Below the pieces are notes generated by a model that ran no database searches, had not been told where the DNA came from, and worked only from the letters and a program-made list of their open reading frames with translations. A DNA stretch of 54,729 nt from Geobacter sp. UBA6151 (GTDB taxonomy: Bacteria; Desulfobacterota; Desulfuromonadia; Geobacterales; Pseudopelobacteraceae), in the NCBI GenBank assembly GCA_002423105.1, contig DIUT01000006.1, positions 1-54,729 on the forward strand. The letters run 5' to 3'. Numbering within the stretch: the stretch's first letter is position 1; each line of letters begins with the position of its first letter. Shown one piece after another: positions 1 to 7,677 of this stretch. The translations under genes and the position numbers were made by a program.

Positions 1-76
1 TCCTCACATATTCTGCGGAAGAGGCGTAAAATCTTAATGACATTTACGTTACCAATGACACCTGAATGGGGGAAAC

Positions 77-856
77 ATGGTAGAAAATATTCTGTCGGGG
101 GAATCTCTTCGAAAAATAGTAGAGTCTGACTATCTAAGTTTGCTTAAAGACATGACCTTGTATCCTAATGATCAAGAGCTCACTGGTTTTTCGCCACTCG
201 TTGGCTCTCAATATTATAAAAGTGATACACGCCTAATAGTATTTGGACGGGCTGTGGATGGATGGCGAAATTCTTGGCAGCCAAAATCTCCTGTAGAGGA
301 TAGCCTTTTAAAAATTTTCAAAGTTCCAGAAGCAGATAAATCAGCTGGTTGTGAAATGAACTGGATATTGAGAAACAGGAATGACTGGCTAAATGCTAAA
401 AATGGTACCCAAAACAAATTTTACAATTACAGATTTTCTTCGTTTTGGTGTGGTACTCGTGAAGTGTTAAAGATACTCGAAAAAGATCATGTTCTGAATG
501 AAAGTGAATGGCCTTCTCGACTAGTTTGGAGCAACATATATAAGATATCTCCCAAAAGAGGAAATCCTCAAGATAAACTACGTTCACTTCAAATCCCACA
601 TTGTATTAAAATATTGCAAAAGGAAATTCAGTATTTAATGCCAAGAAATATTCTTTTTATTACTGGTGGATGGGGGAGGCAAATATTAGAATCCATAGGC
701 ATCAAGTCCGAAACACTAACTAATAAAATTGTACAATATACAGGCCGCTACAATGGCGCAAAGGTGGTTGTGGCTATCAGACCAGAGCGTCAGAAAAGGA
801 GTCGTTGGGTGAATGAGGTGGTTTCTGCTTTCAAAGAGTTGGACAACCATGCCTAA
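77..856 (+). CDS. Hypothetical protein, possible uracil-DNA-glycosylase fold
   Basis: 259 aa, not confidently recognised. Residues about 52-60 (RLIVFGRAVDG) and about 193-200 (ILFITGGW) resemble the two glycine-rich strand ends of the uracil-DNA-glycosylase superfamily, and a middle stretch (about 175-193) has the helix-then-strand layout seen in that fold. No catalytic Asp/His motif can be assigned with certainty, so the family call is inference only. GGGGGAAA stands upstream of the ATG as a usable ribosome site. Its stop lies inside the next gene (8-base overlap), so the two are probably co-transcribed. It is clearly AT-richer than the core genes from 6400 on, which fits acquisition by transfer. 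No signal peptide or membrane segment is visible. Confidence 0.6.
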   Translation: MVENILSGESLRKIVESDYLSLLKDMTLYPNDQELTGFSPLVGSQYYKSDTRLIVFGRAVDGWRNSWQPKSPVEDSLLKIFKVPEADKSAGCEMNWILRNRNDWLNAKNGTQNKFYNYRFSSFWCGTREVLKILEKDHVLNESEWPSRLVWSNIYKISPKRGNPQDKLRSLQIPHCIKILQKEIQYLMPRNILFITGGWGRQILESIGIKSETLTNKIVQYTGRYNGAKVVVAIRPERQKRSRWVNEVVSAFKELDNHA

Positions 857-1214
857 CATTGGCATCTTCTTCAAAATCGACACCGACTTCCTGATTGACG
901 CTGTGCCGCTTACCGATGGCGAACCATACGGCGACGCCATCGGGTATAGCGGACACTATGATTACCACGAAAATCTTGTGCCCTCTACACCATCAGAACG
1001 CCGCTTCAAGGCACACGACTATGGTTTTTACCCCCGTGGTCGTGTAGTGGCTTTTCCGAAGAAAAGCTCATTTACCCTCTACACTGACCCCTGTCTGACG
1101 GTGGATGATATCAGCCAGCTCATCAACCAGTTTGCTCTGGACGGCCAGACGGTCGAAGTTGCAGGAGACGAACATTATCACTGTTCCCACTGCAACAAGT
1201 TTTACCTGGAATAG
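849..1214 (+). CDS. Small hypothetical protein with C-terminal zinc knuckle
   Basis: 121 aa, starting at the ATG that overlaps the stop of the upstream gene. A longer in-frame start at 813 would bury it in that gene and gives an unnatural N-terminus, so it was not used. The body (MPNIGIFFKIDTDFLIDAV...) has no recognised domain. The last 15 residues carry H-x-H-C-S-H-C (HYHCSHCNKF), a likely single zinc-binding knuckle. It is followed by a hairpin terminator at 1233-1262, so the pair 77-1214 looks like a complete two-gene transcription unit. Function unknown. Confidence 0.6.
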   Translation: MPNIGIFFKIDTDFLIDAVPLTDGEPYGDAIGYSGHYDYHENLVPSTPSERRFKAHDYGFYPRGRVVAFPKKSSFTLYTDPCLTVDDISQLINQFALDGQTVEVAGDEHYHCSHCNKFYLE

Positions 1215-1232
1215 ATCAGCACAACAAATAAG

Positions 1233-1262
1233 TCCGGCAAAATTCGCCGGATATTCTTGTTT
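1233..1262 (+). terminator. Rho-independent-like terminator
   Basis: Stem TCCGGC (1233-1238) pairs with GCCGGA (1246-1251) across a 7-base loop and is followed by a T-rich run to 1262. It lies 19 bases after the stop of the small zinc-knuckle gene and separates it from the FtsZ-like gene. Confidence 0.6.
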
Positions 1263-1268
1263 GCAGCA

Positions 1269-1298
1269 TTGTCCAATAATGACACTCAGAGATGTAAT
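1269..1298 (+). promoter_or_regulatory. Possible sigma-70 promoter of the FtsZ/FtsA-like pair
   Basis: TTGTCC (1269-1274) and TGTAAT (1293-1298) stand 18 bases apart, 45 bases before the ATG at 1343 and just after a terminator. The match to consensus is moderate. An AGGAG ribosome site lies at 1332-1336. Confidence 0.35.
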
Positions 1299-1342
1299 AG
1301 ATTAATCAGAAGCCACATTTTATAGATATTCAGGAGCAAAGT

Positions 1343-2161
1343 ATGAAAGAACATGATTTCATCACCATCCTTGAAACTGATATTGCAAGAATCAGAGCTA
1401 TTGGAGTGGGATCAATGGGTGTGAAAATGGTGCGAATGCTTTCCGGCAATATGCCAAGCATTACATGTCATGAGGTTGCTTATGATCCAAAGTGCGAAAG
1501 TCCGGTTCAGACAACAGAACTCCTTTCTGAGGTACAAGAAAGCGAACTTGTGTTTATTATAACAGCATTCGAAGATGGATACTGTGGAGCCGTTGTAGAA
1601 AATGTCGGGCAAGCTGCACGCAATGCTGGAGTCTTGACGCTTGCGCTTATACCCGACAGTCAACTGTTAAGTCTTGCTCAATTGACAGCGTCTGTAGATG
1701 CCGTTTTTGCCATATCAGAAGATTCTATGTCCGACAAACGAGATCCAGCTCACATACAAAGTAGCGAAGAAGTAAATCCAATGCTCCATATGATTACAGT
1801 CATTACCAAAATGATTACCCTGCGCAACTACATCGGTATAGATTTTGCCGACGTAGTAACGATTATGCGTATAGGAAATATCGGACGTCTTGGTGTTGGA
1901 ATGGCATTAAGTCCGGATAAAAGTATTGATGCCGCATTGATTGCCTTGGAACAACTGGTTTCCCAAGGCATATCACCCTTAGATGCTAAAGGCGTATTGA
2001 TCGTTTTTGAAGGTTCCTCACACAGTACCTTAGATAACATTTTTGATGCCCACGCCGTGATTATTAGTCATGTTGCTGAGAACGCGAATACATTAATCGG
2101 TTTTGTAGAGGATGACCGCTTGGGGGATAACATCAGGTTAAGTATCATGCAAGTATGGTAG
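1343..2161 (+). CDS. Degenerate FtsZ-like (tubulin superfamily) protein
   Basis: 272 aa. The order and spacing of FtsZ elements can be followed: an N-terminal strand-loop at 19-30 (AIGVGSMGVKMV, where FtsZ has GGGGGNA), a beta-strand and helix at 69-101 (FIITAFEDGYCGAVVENV, where FtsZ has FIAAGMGGGTGTGAAPVV), the T7 synergy loop at 165-171 (GIDFADV versus NLDFADV), and C-terminal strands at 215-270. Thus the T1 glycines and the GGGTGTG tubulin signature are lost, while both T7 acidic residues are kept. The protein ends with the C-terminal domain; there is no linker and no conserved C-terminal peptide for FtsA/ZipA binding. It is shorter than ordinary FtsZ (about 320-390 aa). The FtsA-like gene follows by 27-75 bases, depending on its start. 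Family membership is fairly sure; GTP binding is unlikely. Function unknown; a polymer-capping or FtsZ-modulating partner is possible. Confidence 0.75.
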   Translation: MKEHDFITILETDIARIRAIGVGSMGVKMVRMLSGNMPSITCHEVAYDPKCESPVQTTELLSEVQESELVFIITAFEDGYCGAVVENVGQAARNAGVLTLALIPDSQLLSLAQLTASVDAVFAISEDSMSDKRDPAHIQSSEEVNPMLHMITVITKMITLRNYIGIDFADVVTIMRIGNIGRLGVGMALSPDKSIDAALIALEQLVSQGISPLDAKGVLIVFEGSSHSTLDNIFDAHAVIISHVAENANTLIGFVEDDRLGDNIRLSIMQVW

Positions 2162-2236
2162 CAAAAATCAAGACGGAATTTTGGTGCAATGCCAGTTTCA
2201 ATTAAGTTGGCTACGCAAGACTTTAGAAAGCAAAAC

Positions 2237-3469
2237 ATGGAAACAACACAACAGGAAATCATAGCCGGACTCGACATGGGATATTCAACTATTCGAGTGG
2301 CTGTCGGAAAAACAGGCAATAACGGCACCGAAATCATTGGAGTTGGTCAAAGCCCATCCCAGGGCATGAGAAAAGGCCAGGTGGTCGCTCCCAATAACAC
2401 TGCCGTAGCCATTCGTGAAGCAATCAATCAGGCAGAGCATATGGCCGGATGTAAGGTAAAGAATGTAATAGTTGGAATTGCTGACCGGTCTATACTTAGC
2501 CAGTATTCCTCAACTGAGGTGTGTATTAAGCAGAGGAAGGTAAGTGATCAGGATGTCCGTAAAGTTATTGAATCGGCACGGGCAAACCAGTTACCTCCTG
2601 ATCGTAAAATACTGCACATCATCCCCTATGAATTTATCATCGACAAGCAGACCAAGACCAGCCAGCCGATAGGTATGACAGGTTCTACTCTTGAGGTAAG
2701 GGTAAACATCATTACCGTGGCATCTGCCAATATTGAAAATATTGTAAATGCCTGCACATTGTCCGGTATAAAGAAAATTAACATCGTCTTACAGTCGTTG
2801 GCTACGGCCGAGATAGCACTGTTGCCGGACGAATATGAAAATGGTGTACTGCTTATTGACTTTGGTGGTGGCTATGCAAAAACCGCTATATTCTCCCATA
2901 ATGTTTTATGTTTTTATCATTGTTCCTTGGTTTCCGGTAGTCAGTTAACTGTAGATCTAGCCGTTGGAATGAGGATCCCAATAGTTCAGGCGGAACAGCT
3001 TAAACAACTCCATGGATGCAGTCTGGGCAGTAATGTGAAAAATGATGATTTGATTGAAATTTATTCAGTGAAGGATGAAGGTAAAAAACTTATTAAACGT
3101 CAACACATTACTGAAATAGTTGGTTGTAGAATTGAAGAGATGTATTCACTGCTTTCAAGGGAACTGCTGAAAACCGGATTTGATGAACGGTTTGTCTCTG
3201 CGGTAATTACCGGAAGGAATTCGTTTCTGCCAGGTATGCAAGAACTGACTGGCAAGGTGCTTAAGATGCCGGTACGACTAGCTTTGGCCAGAACAATCGA
3301 AGGTATAAAAGATAACGTTAGCCTGCCAGAGCATTCAACAGCAGTGGGCCTGGTACTTTTGAAAGCGAGGAGAAACCTTGTTTGTCATGGGATTCTAGAA
3401 AAAGCGGGTAATGTTCTGCTTCTTCGCGCAAAGCTGGCAATCCGGCGGATATGGAAAAAGCTCGTATGA
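2237..3469 (+). CDS. FtsA-like (actin superfamily) membrane-tether protein, degenerate ATP site
   Basis: 410 aa from the ATG at 2237 (AGAAAG ribosome site 6 bases upstream), which yields the normal FtsA N-terminus; an ATG at 2189 would add 16 residues. FtsA landmarks are clear: GVGQSPSQGMRKG (36-48), ILHIIPYEFIID (125-136), and a C-terminal amphipathic helix at 394-410 (LLLRAKLAIRRIWKKLV) of the membrane-targeting type. The ATP motifs deviate: phosphate-1 GLDMGYS (T to Y), phosphate-2 DFGGGYAK (T to Y), adenosine motif ITGRNSFLPG (GG to RN). Housekeeping FtsA keeps these residues. Together with the upstream FtsZ-like gene this is a second, non-canonical divisome-type pair. Housekeeping ftsA/ftsZ normally lie in the dcw cluster, which is not here. 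The membrane helix suggests the pair acts at the inner membrane. Confidence 0.85.
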   Translation: METTQQEIIAGLDMGYSTIRVAVGKTGNNGTEIIGVGQSPSQGMRKGQVVAPNNTAVAIREAINQAEHMAGCKVKNVIVGIADRSILSQYSSTEVCIKQRKVSDQDVRKVIESARANQLPPDRKILHIIPYEFIIDKQTKTSQPIGMTGSTLEVRVNIITVASANIENIVNACTLSGIKKINIVLQSLATAEIALLPDEYENGVLLIDFGGGYAKTAIFSHNVLCFYHCSLVSGSQLTVDLAVGMRIPIVQAEQLKQLHGCSLGSNVKNDDLIEIYSVKDEGKKLIKRQHITEIVGCRIEEMYSLLSRELLKTGFDERFVSAVITGRNSFLPGMQELTGKVLKMPVRLALARTIEGIKDNVSLPEHSTAVGLVLLKARRNLVCHGILEKAGNVLLLRAKLAIRRIWKKLV

Positions 3470-3919
3470 TCTCACTCATCCCAAACGCTAAAGCCGTCAC
3501 TTCGTTGCTAGTGAATGACTCGAGCTTTGAAAATACGGCATATCGCGGATGATTCAGATAATTGGTCTGCACGGCAGCAATGAACGGGACCAGAAGCACT
3601 TCCGGAATGACGGGTAGCTTTTAACGAAAAAAGAAGGTCCATGGTTCTGCGTTGGGGAATTGTTGTTTGTATGCTGTGTATCGTAGATAGGTGATACCGA
3701 TGTTAACAGCAGCTACAACAATGATAGCTATCATCGAAATTATTATTTTTGACAATACAGTCAAGTTTGCTGAAATTGGATCCGACATCACAAATGTAAT
3801 TACCTGTCCAAACCTCGTAGCCGTCGATTTCCAGAATTTGCATGTAGTATTCGCGTAAGGAAGGGGACTCCGTGGCGTAGGCCCGGTAGACAAGCGCATT
3901 CCCTTGCTACGAGAGACGA
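3470..3919. other. 450-base stretch with at most one tiny gene; decayed-looking
   Basis: No full-length gene on either strand. On the minus strand an open frame without a start codon (3703-3906) encodes natural-looking protein (RAYATESPSLREYYMQILEI and on), and in another frame a 55-codon membrane peptide (3621-3788) overlaps it. This looks like the remains of one or two genes behind the nuclease-like gene that ends at 3920. Nothing else was recognised at 3470-3620. Confidence 0.4.
3621..3788 (-). CDS. Possible 55-aa single-span membrane protein
   Basis: Begins MSDPISANLTVL, followed by a strong hydrophobic segment at about 12-31 (IIISMIAIIVVAAVNIGITY), then a basic and aromatic tail ending PNAEPWTFFFR. 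A GGACAGG lies about 16 bases upstream of the ATG, a poor distance for a ribosome site. The composition looks like a real inner-membrane micro-protein. However, it overlaps another natural-looking frame, so either may be a relic. Not recognised. Confidence 0.35.
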   Translation of the reverse strand: MSDPISANLTVLSKIIISMIAIIVVAAVNIGITYLRYTAYKQQFPNAEPWTFFFR

Positions 3920-4585
3920 TTATTCTCCCGAAAAATTACGGATCCCTGTGGGTCGGGCGACCACTACTGCAGCGATCGCCCAAGCACCATCATCCACTTC
4001 ATTACCACTGTGCACTGAACCGGGAACCAATACGGCTTTTACTCCATGTTCAACTACTTTTTCACACGCTCTTGCTTCAATCCGTCCTAGTAGAGCACGC
4101 AAACGTTGACTTGGATTGTCATGTTTCCGATTTGGTTTGCTTACTGAGGCGTAAAACAAGAAAGCGCAAAACTGGAATGTCGAATCTTTGCTAGCAACCA
4201 ATGTAGTACACAGCCTGTCAATGTCAGGAATGATCTTCTGTCTCGTGGCTGACCAGATGGGAGATTTGACTTCTACTGCCGCACGTGGATTCCCATTCGC
4301 CCAATACAGAACCACATCGAACCGGCCATTCTTGCGCTCATGCATCGCGGGTCTGCCACGTCGAATTGCTCCCGCTTCTTTCCTCGTCATGTTGACCGGG
4401 ACCTCAAGTAGGGCATAGCTGTTTTCACCATTTCCTGCGGCCCCAGCTACATAAGTCGTCAGGAAATACTCAGGCGCTTCATCAAACCATTCGCCACCAC
4501 TAATCCGGAAAAAGTCTTGGTAAGCTTTTTCGCCGCCGCGGATCATGGCTTTTACCAATTCAAGCCCAGTTTTCGGCCCTGGCAT
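3920..4585 (-). CDS. PD-(D/E)XK nuclease-like hypothetical protein
   Basis: 221 aa from the ATG at 4585, chosen because AAGGAGG stands a good distance upstream; an earlier ATG at 4609 has no such site. A central RFDVVLYW then AAVEVKSP gives the D-(X)n-E-x-K pattern on adjacent strands, typical of PD-(D/E)XK nucleases and restriction-like folds, with a helix before it (MTRKEAGAIRRGR). It lies downstream of the DUF2779 protein, itself carrying such a motif, on the same strand. No signal peptide. Role unknown; defence or DNA-repair functions are plausible but not shown. Confidence 0.55.
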   Translation of the reverse strand: MPGPKTGLELVKAMIRGGEKAYQDFFRISGGEWFDEAPEYFLTTYVAGAAGNGENSYALLEVPVNMTRKEAGAIRRGRPAMHERKNGRFDVVLYWANGNPRAAVEVKSPIWSATRQKIIPDIDRLCTTLVASKDSTFQFCAFLFYASVSKPNRKHDNPSQRLRALLGRIEARACEKVVEHGVKAVLVPGSVHSGNEVDDGAWAIAAVVVARPTGIRNFSGE

Positions 4586-4702
4586 GATAGTACTCCTCCT
4601 TACGAACAAACAATTGTCATTTCAATACTATTGCGTCATTTAATTTAATTGTTATGGTTGAGCTCATAACACACGAATCATTGAATAGAAAGCTGTTGTT
4701 AT

Positions 4703-6181
4703 TCAAGTCCGTTCAAACAGCACTTCCAACAACTTCACCATCGCCAGCGTGTCCTGCCTGCAATAGGCAAGCAAGTGTTGCCTGAGTGTAGCCAACTTTT
4801 CGGGGCTGTCAACCAGGGCGCACATCTCATGGTACGCCTGCATGGCACCCCCGCCATCCCCTATTTCCAGATCATCGTAACTCAGGTCTTTGACAAAGGC
4901 AGGCAGCACAGCCTTTAACGAATGTGACCCTTCCTGCTTCCATGAGTACAGGTGCCGCGCCTTGAATGGTTCCAGCAGATCAACCATGTTGTTGATCACT
5001 CCCTGAATCTGCTTGTTCTTGCGCGGATACCGTTTAGCCAGCTCTTCCAGCCGCCCCTTCTCAAACGGCATATAGTAGACCATCACACAACCATCCTCAG
5101 GCAGCACCCGTAGCAACTCATCCAGAAACCCTTTGCGCGGGTCTACACACGGCGGTGCCAGATACTCATGATGGTGCAACTTGCCGCCTGGTTTTTTCTG
5201 TATGTGCAGCGAGAACTGAAACGGCATCTGCTGGTACGGACTCTGGCCGTCGTATGACGGAACCGCTTCCATAAACGTCTCAAAATCCAGATAACAGAGC
5301 GGATACCGAAGACGGTCCAGAAACTCCTGCAACCCCTCCTTGTTGATGATGGTCTGTTTCTTCCTGGTTGCTTCTGCCTGCTGGCGTTGTTTGCCCTTCA
5401 GGCGATCAAGCGGAATATCTTTCAGCTTTTTTATCCCCTCGTGAAAGAGCTGGTACTGATTTACTCCCTGACCGGCAAGATCAAAGACTGATCCTTTATC
5501 CGGCACATGCTGCCAGCAGTGGCTGGTAAAGGGGCATTCGTATTTTTGATAACAGTACGCCCCAATGGGAACATCCGGCTCTGCACCGGCCAGTATCTTC
5601 TTCTGTGCTGCAATCTGTTTCTTAACGGAGGCTTGCCGTTCCTTCACATCGTCGGTCAGATTGACGACAATGAAAAGCTGGCTGGGATCAAGCGCCCCCT
5701 TGCGCTGGTAGGAGGTGTTGATATGCACTAGATGGGTTTTGGAGACCTGGATACCGGCATTGGTGATGACATGGTACTGCACGGCCAGATCATCATAGTG
5801 GCTATCCTCAGGCTTGCTTGAGCTTTTGACCTCATACAACTCCCAGCCGCCGCGCACCTTGCGCAGAATGTCGGCTGTGACAAAGACACCGTTGTATTGG
5901 AATGAGGCTTCATAGATTACCTTGCTGTGTTTGAGCGCCTCCAGGGTCTGCTTTTGTTGCTCATCCATGCTGAATCCATTATATGGAATTTCGATCCCTC
6001 CGGGAAACAGCTTCCGAGCCAGCGCTCCCACCCGATACCCCTGGGCAAGTATCTCTTCCGTTGGTTCATCATACTCGTTTCTCAGCTTCTTACGCCAGGT
6101 TTCCAGCCAGAGGTATTTGGGACAGCGCAGACCATAGAGGTAGCGGCTTTTGCTAAGCTCGGGAGTGGTTGCTTTTTTCAT
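4703..6181 (-). CDS. DUF2779 protein: Cas4/RecB-like nuclease plus DEDD-type exonuclease domain
   Basis: 492 aa from ATG 6181 (GGAG 7 bases upstream; an ATG 15 bases earlier lacks one). The N-terminal half (about 8-220) looks like the RecB/Cas4 PD-(D/E)XK family: a conserved start (SRYLYGLRCPKYLWLE), the ELYEVKSSS strand with E-x-K, and a Cys cluster around CYQKYECPFTSHCWQH that could hold an Fe-S cluster as in Cas4. The C-terminal half has an RNase-H/DnaQ look: YLDFETF (D-x-E) near 295 and CRQDTLAM near the end. This two-domain arrangement is the DUF2779 family. It probably acts on DNA in the cytoplasm; partners are unknown. No CRISPR genes are nearby. Confidence 0.8.
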   Translation of the reverse strand: MKKATTPELSKSRYLYGLRCPKYLWLETWRKKLRNEYDEPTEEILAQGYRVGALARKLFPGGIEIPYNGFSMDEQQKQTLEALKHSKVIYEASFQYNGVFVTADILRKVRGGWELYEVKSSSKPEDSHYDDLAVQYHVITNAGIQVSKTHLVHINTSYQRKGALDPSQLFIVVNLTDDVKERQASVKKQIAAQKKILAGAEPDVPIGAYCYQKYECPFTSHCWQHVPDKGSVFDLAGQGVNQYQLFHEGIKKLKDIPLDRLKGKQRQQAEATRKKQTIINKEGLQEFLDRLRYPLCYLDFETFMEAVPSYDGQSPYQQMPFQFSLHIQKKPGGKLHHHEYLAPPCVDPRKGFLDELLRVLPEDGCVMVYYMPFEKGRLEELAKRYPRKNKQIQGVINNMVDLLEPFKARHLYSWKQEGSHSLKAVLPAFVKDLSYDDLEIGDGGGAMQAYHEMCALVDSPEKLATLRQHLLAYCRQDTLAMVKLLEVLFERT

Positions 6182-6227
6182 GGCAGCTCCGTTCATACAG
6201 ATGGTGTTCTGCTACCAATACCACTTC

Positions 6228-6250
6228 AAAGCGACAAGTACAGTCGCTTT
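6228..6250. repeat. Perfect 8-bp hairpin in intergenic region
   Basis: AAAGCGAC (6228-6235) and GTCGCTTT (6243-6250) form a perfect inverted repeat with a 7-base loop, between divergent genes starting at 6181 (-) and 6404 (+). It could be an operator or a small stem. There is no T-run. Confidence 0.35.
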
Positions 6251-6403
6251 ATGTGAGTGTCTACGTCGAGTATTTTGCGATTGAAGGGGCGGCAAGGATG
6301 GCCTGAATATGTAGATGTATAAACGGTAAATTTGTTGTCGCTGCGCCCCCTACTTGAATTTGACAAAAAATAGGGTATGAATAGGGCAGGAGGTTTGAAA
6401 CCT

Positions 6404-7675
6404 ATGTTTACCGCCCACGAACTGGTTGAGCTGGCCCGCAGCAACTCCCCCTTCTACCGTGAACTTTACCGCGATCTGCCACAATCAGGCTGGCGTTTTG
6501 AGGATCTGCCGCTGATCGATCTGGAATCGTACCGGGCTGCCGACAGTTTTGAAGACAACCGTATCCTGACCGCTCCCCTGACCGAAGCCATGGTGATCCG
6601 CACCGGCGGCACCAGCGGCAGGACCAAGCTGGCCTTTTACACCAACGCCGAACTGACCGATATCTGCCGCTATATCAGCACCAAAAACGAGGGCAACGGC
6701 ATGGCCCCAGGTGACCGGGTTGCTACCCTGCTGCCGGCCGGAAACCTGTACGCCTCGTACCTGTTCAGCGCCCTGGCCCTGCACTATGCCACCACGCCGC
6801 TGGTGGTCTTTCATTTCGGCATGGATACTCCATTTGAAGAACTGGTGCCTTCCTTGAAGGAGTTCGGCATAGACGTGCTGATTGCCTTTCCCACCCTCTA
6901 CCTGAAACTGGCCCGCTACATTGCCGAAAACAACCTGCGGGACGGCCTCAGCATCCGCAAGATTTACTACTTCGGCGAAACCATGTTCCACGATACCCGC
7001 GAGGAGCTGCTGAAGGTGTTCCCCGCTGCCACCATCCATTCCAGCGGTTACAGCTCCGTGGACGGGGCGCTGATAGGCTATGTGGATCTGGGCTGCGGTT
7101 TCAACGAGCACCGCACCCCGGACGGCCTGACCATTGTGGAGCTTATTGATGAGGAAACCGGCGAACTGATCCATGACGTGGGGCGGCCCGGCAAGATTCA
7201 TATCACCAACCTGGCCCGGGGGCTGATGCCGGTGATCCGCTATCCCTCCGGCGACATGGCCCGCTGGGTGGAGCCGGAGGGGAGCCCCAACCGCAAGTTT
7301 CTTCTGCTGGGCCGGGCAGGGGAGGGGGTGCGCTTTTTCGGGCCGATTTTCTACTACAACGACGTGGGCAATCTGCTCTTTCCGCTCAATGAACAGTACG
7401 GCCTGCTCAACTTCCAGATGATCAGCGAGCGGCCGGAGGGCAAGGACCGCTTGACCCTGCGCATCGCCCTGCGGGAGCGCCGCAACGATGAAGCGGAGCT
7501 GGAGGAAAAGGTGCGGCAGTTGATGGATGAGCGTTACGAATATCTGCGGCATAACGTGCTTGAGGGGATCATGTGGCCGTTGTCTGTGGAGTTTGTTGCC
7601 CCGGAAGCGCTTGAAACATCACCGGTTACCGGCAAATCGCTGCGGGTGATCGAGAAGCGCTTCAGGGATATCTGA
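6404..7675 (+). CDS. PaaK/LuxE-type adenylate-forming ligase
   Basis: 423 aa, start set at ATG 6404 because AGGAGG (6388-6393) is well placed; an earlier ATG at 6377 has none. It belongs to the phenylacetate-CoA-ligase-like group of the ANL superfamily. The ATP-loop is RTGGTSGRTK at about 66-75, and a mid motif SSGYSSVDG followed by VIRYPSGDMARW matches the A5/A7 region of PaaK. The family activates a carboxylic acid as acyl-adenylate and passes it to CoA or a protein thiol. The substrate cannot be read. It is the first gene of a five-gene unit (2 bases to the next) that also carries LuxE and LuxC, so an acyl or aryl acid routed to reduction is a fair guess. Confidence 0.8.
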   Translation: MFTAHELVELARSNSPFYRELYRDLPQSGWRFEDLPLIDLESYRAADSFEDNRILTAPLTEAMVIRTGGTSGRTKLAFYTNAELTDICRYISTKNEGNGMAPGDRVATLLPAGNLYASYLFSALALHYATTPLVVFHFGMDTPFEELVPSLKEFGIDVLIAFPTLYLKLARYIAENNLRDGLSIRKIYYFGETMFHDTREELLKVFPAATIHSSGYSSVDGALIGYVDLGCGFNEHRTPDGLTIVELIDEETGELIHDVGRPGKIHITNLARGLMPVIRYPSGDMARWVEPEGSPNRKFLLLGRAGEGVRFFGPIFYYNDVGNLLFPLNEQYGLLNFQMISERPEGKDRLTLRIALRERRNDEAELEEKVRQLMDERYEYLRHNVLEGIMWPLSVEFVAPEALETSPVTGKSLRVIEKRFRDI

Positions 7676-7677
7676 CC

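Noticed and set aside
813..848. Upstream start for the small zinc-knuckle protein
   Set aside because: It lies inside the preceding gene in another frame and adds an unnatural N-terminus; the ATG at 849 overlaps the stop as in coupled genes.
6485..7552. Long minus-strand open frame opposite the PaaK-like gene
   Set aside because: It follows from high-GC codon bias of the real gene; composition is His/Gln/Gly-rich with no motifs or ribosome site. Similar antisense frames at 9080-9994, 10223-11191 and 12735-14003 were dropped for the same reason.
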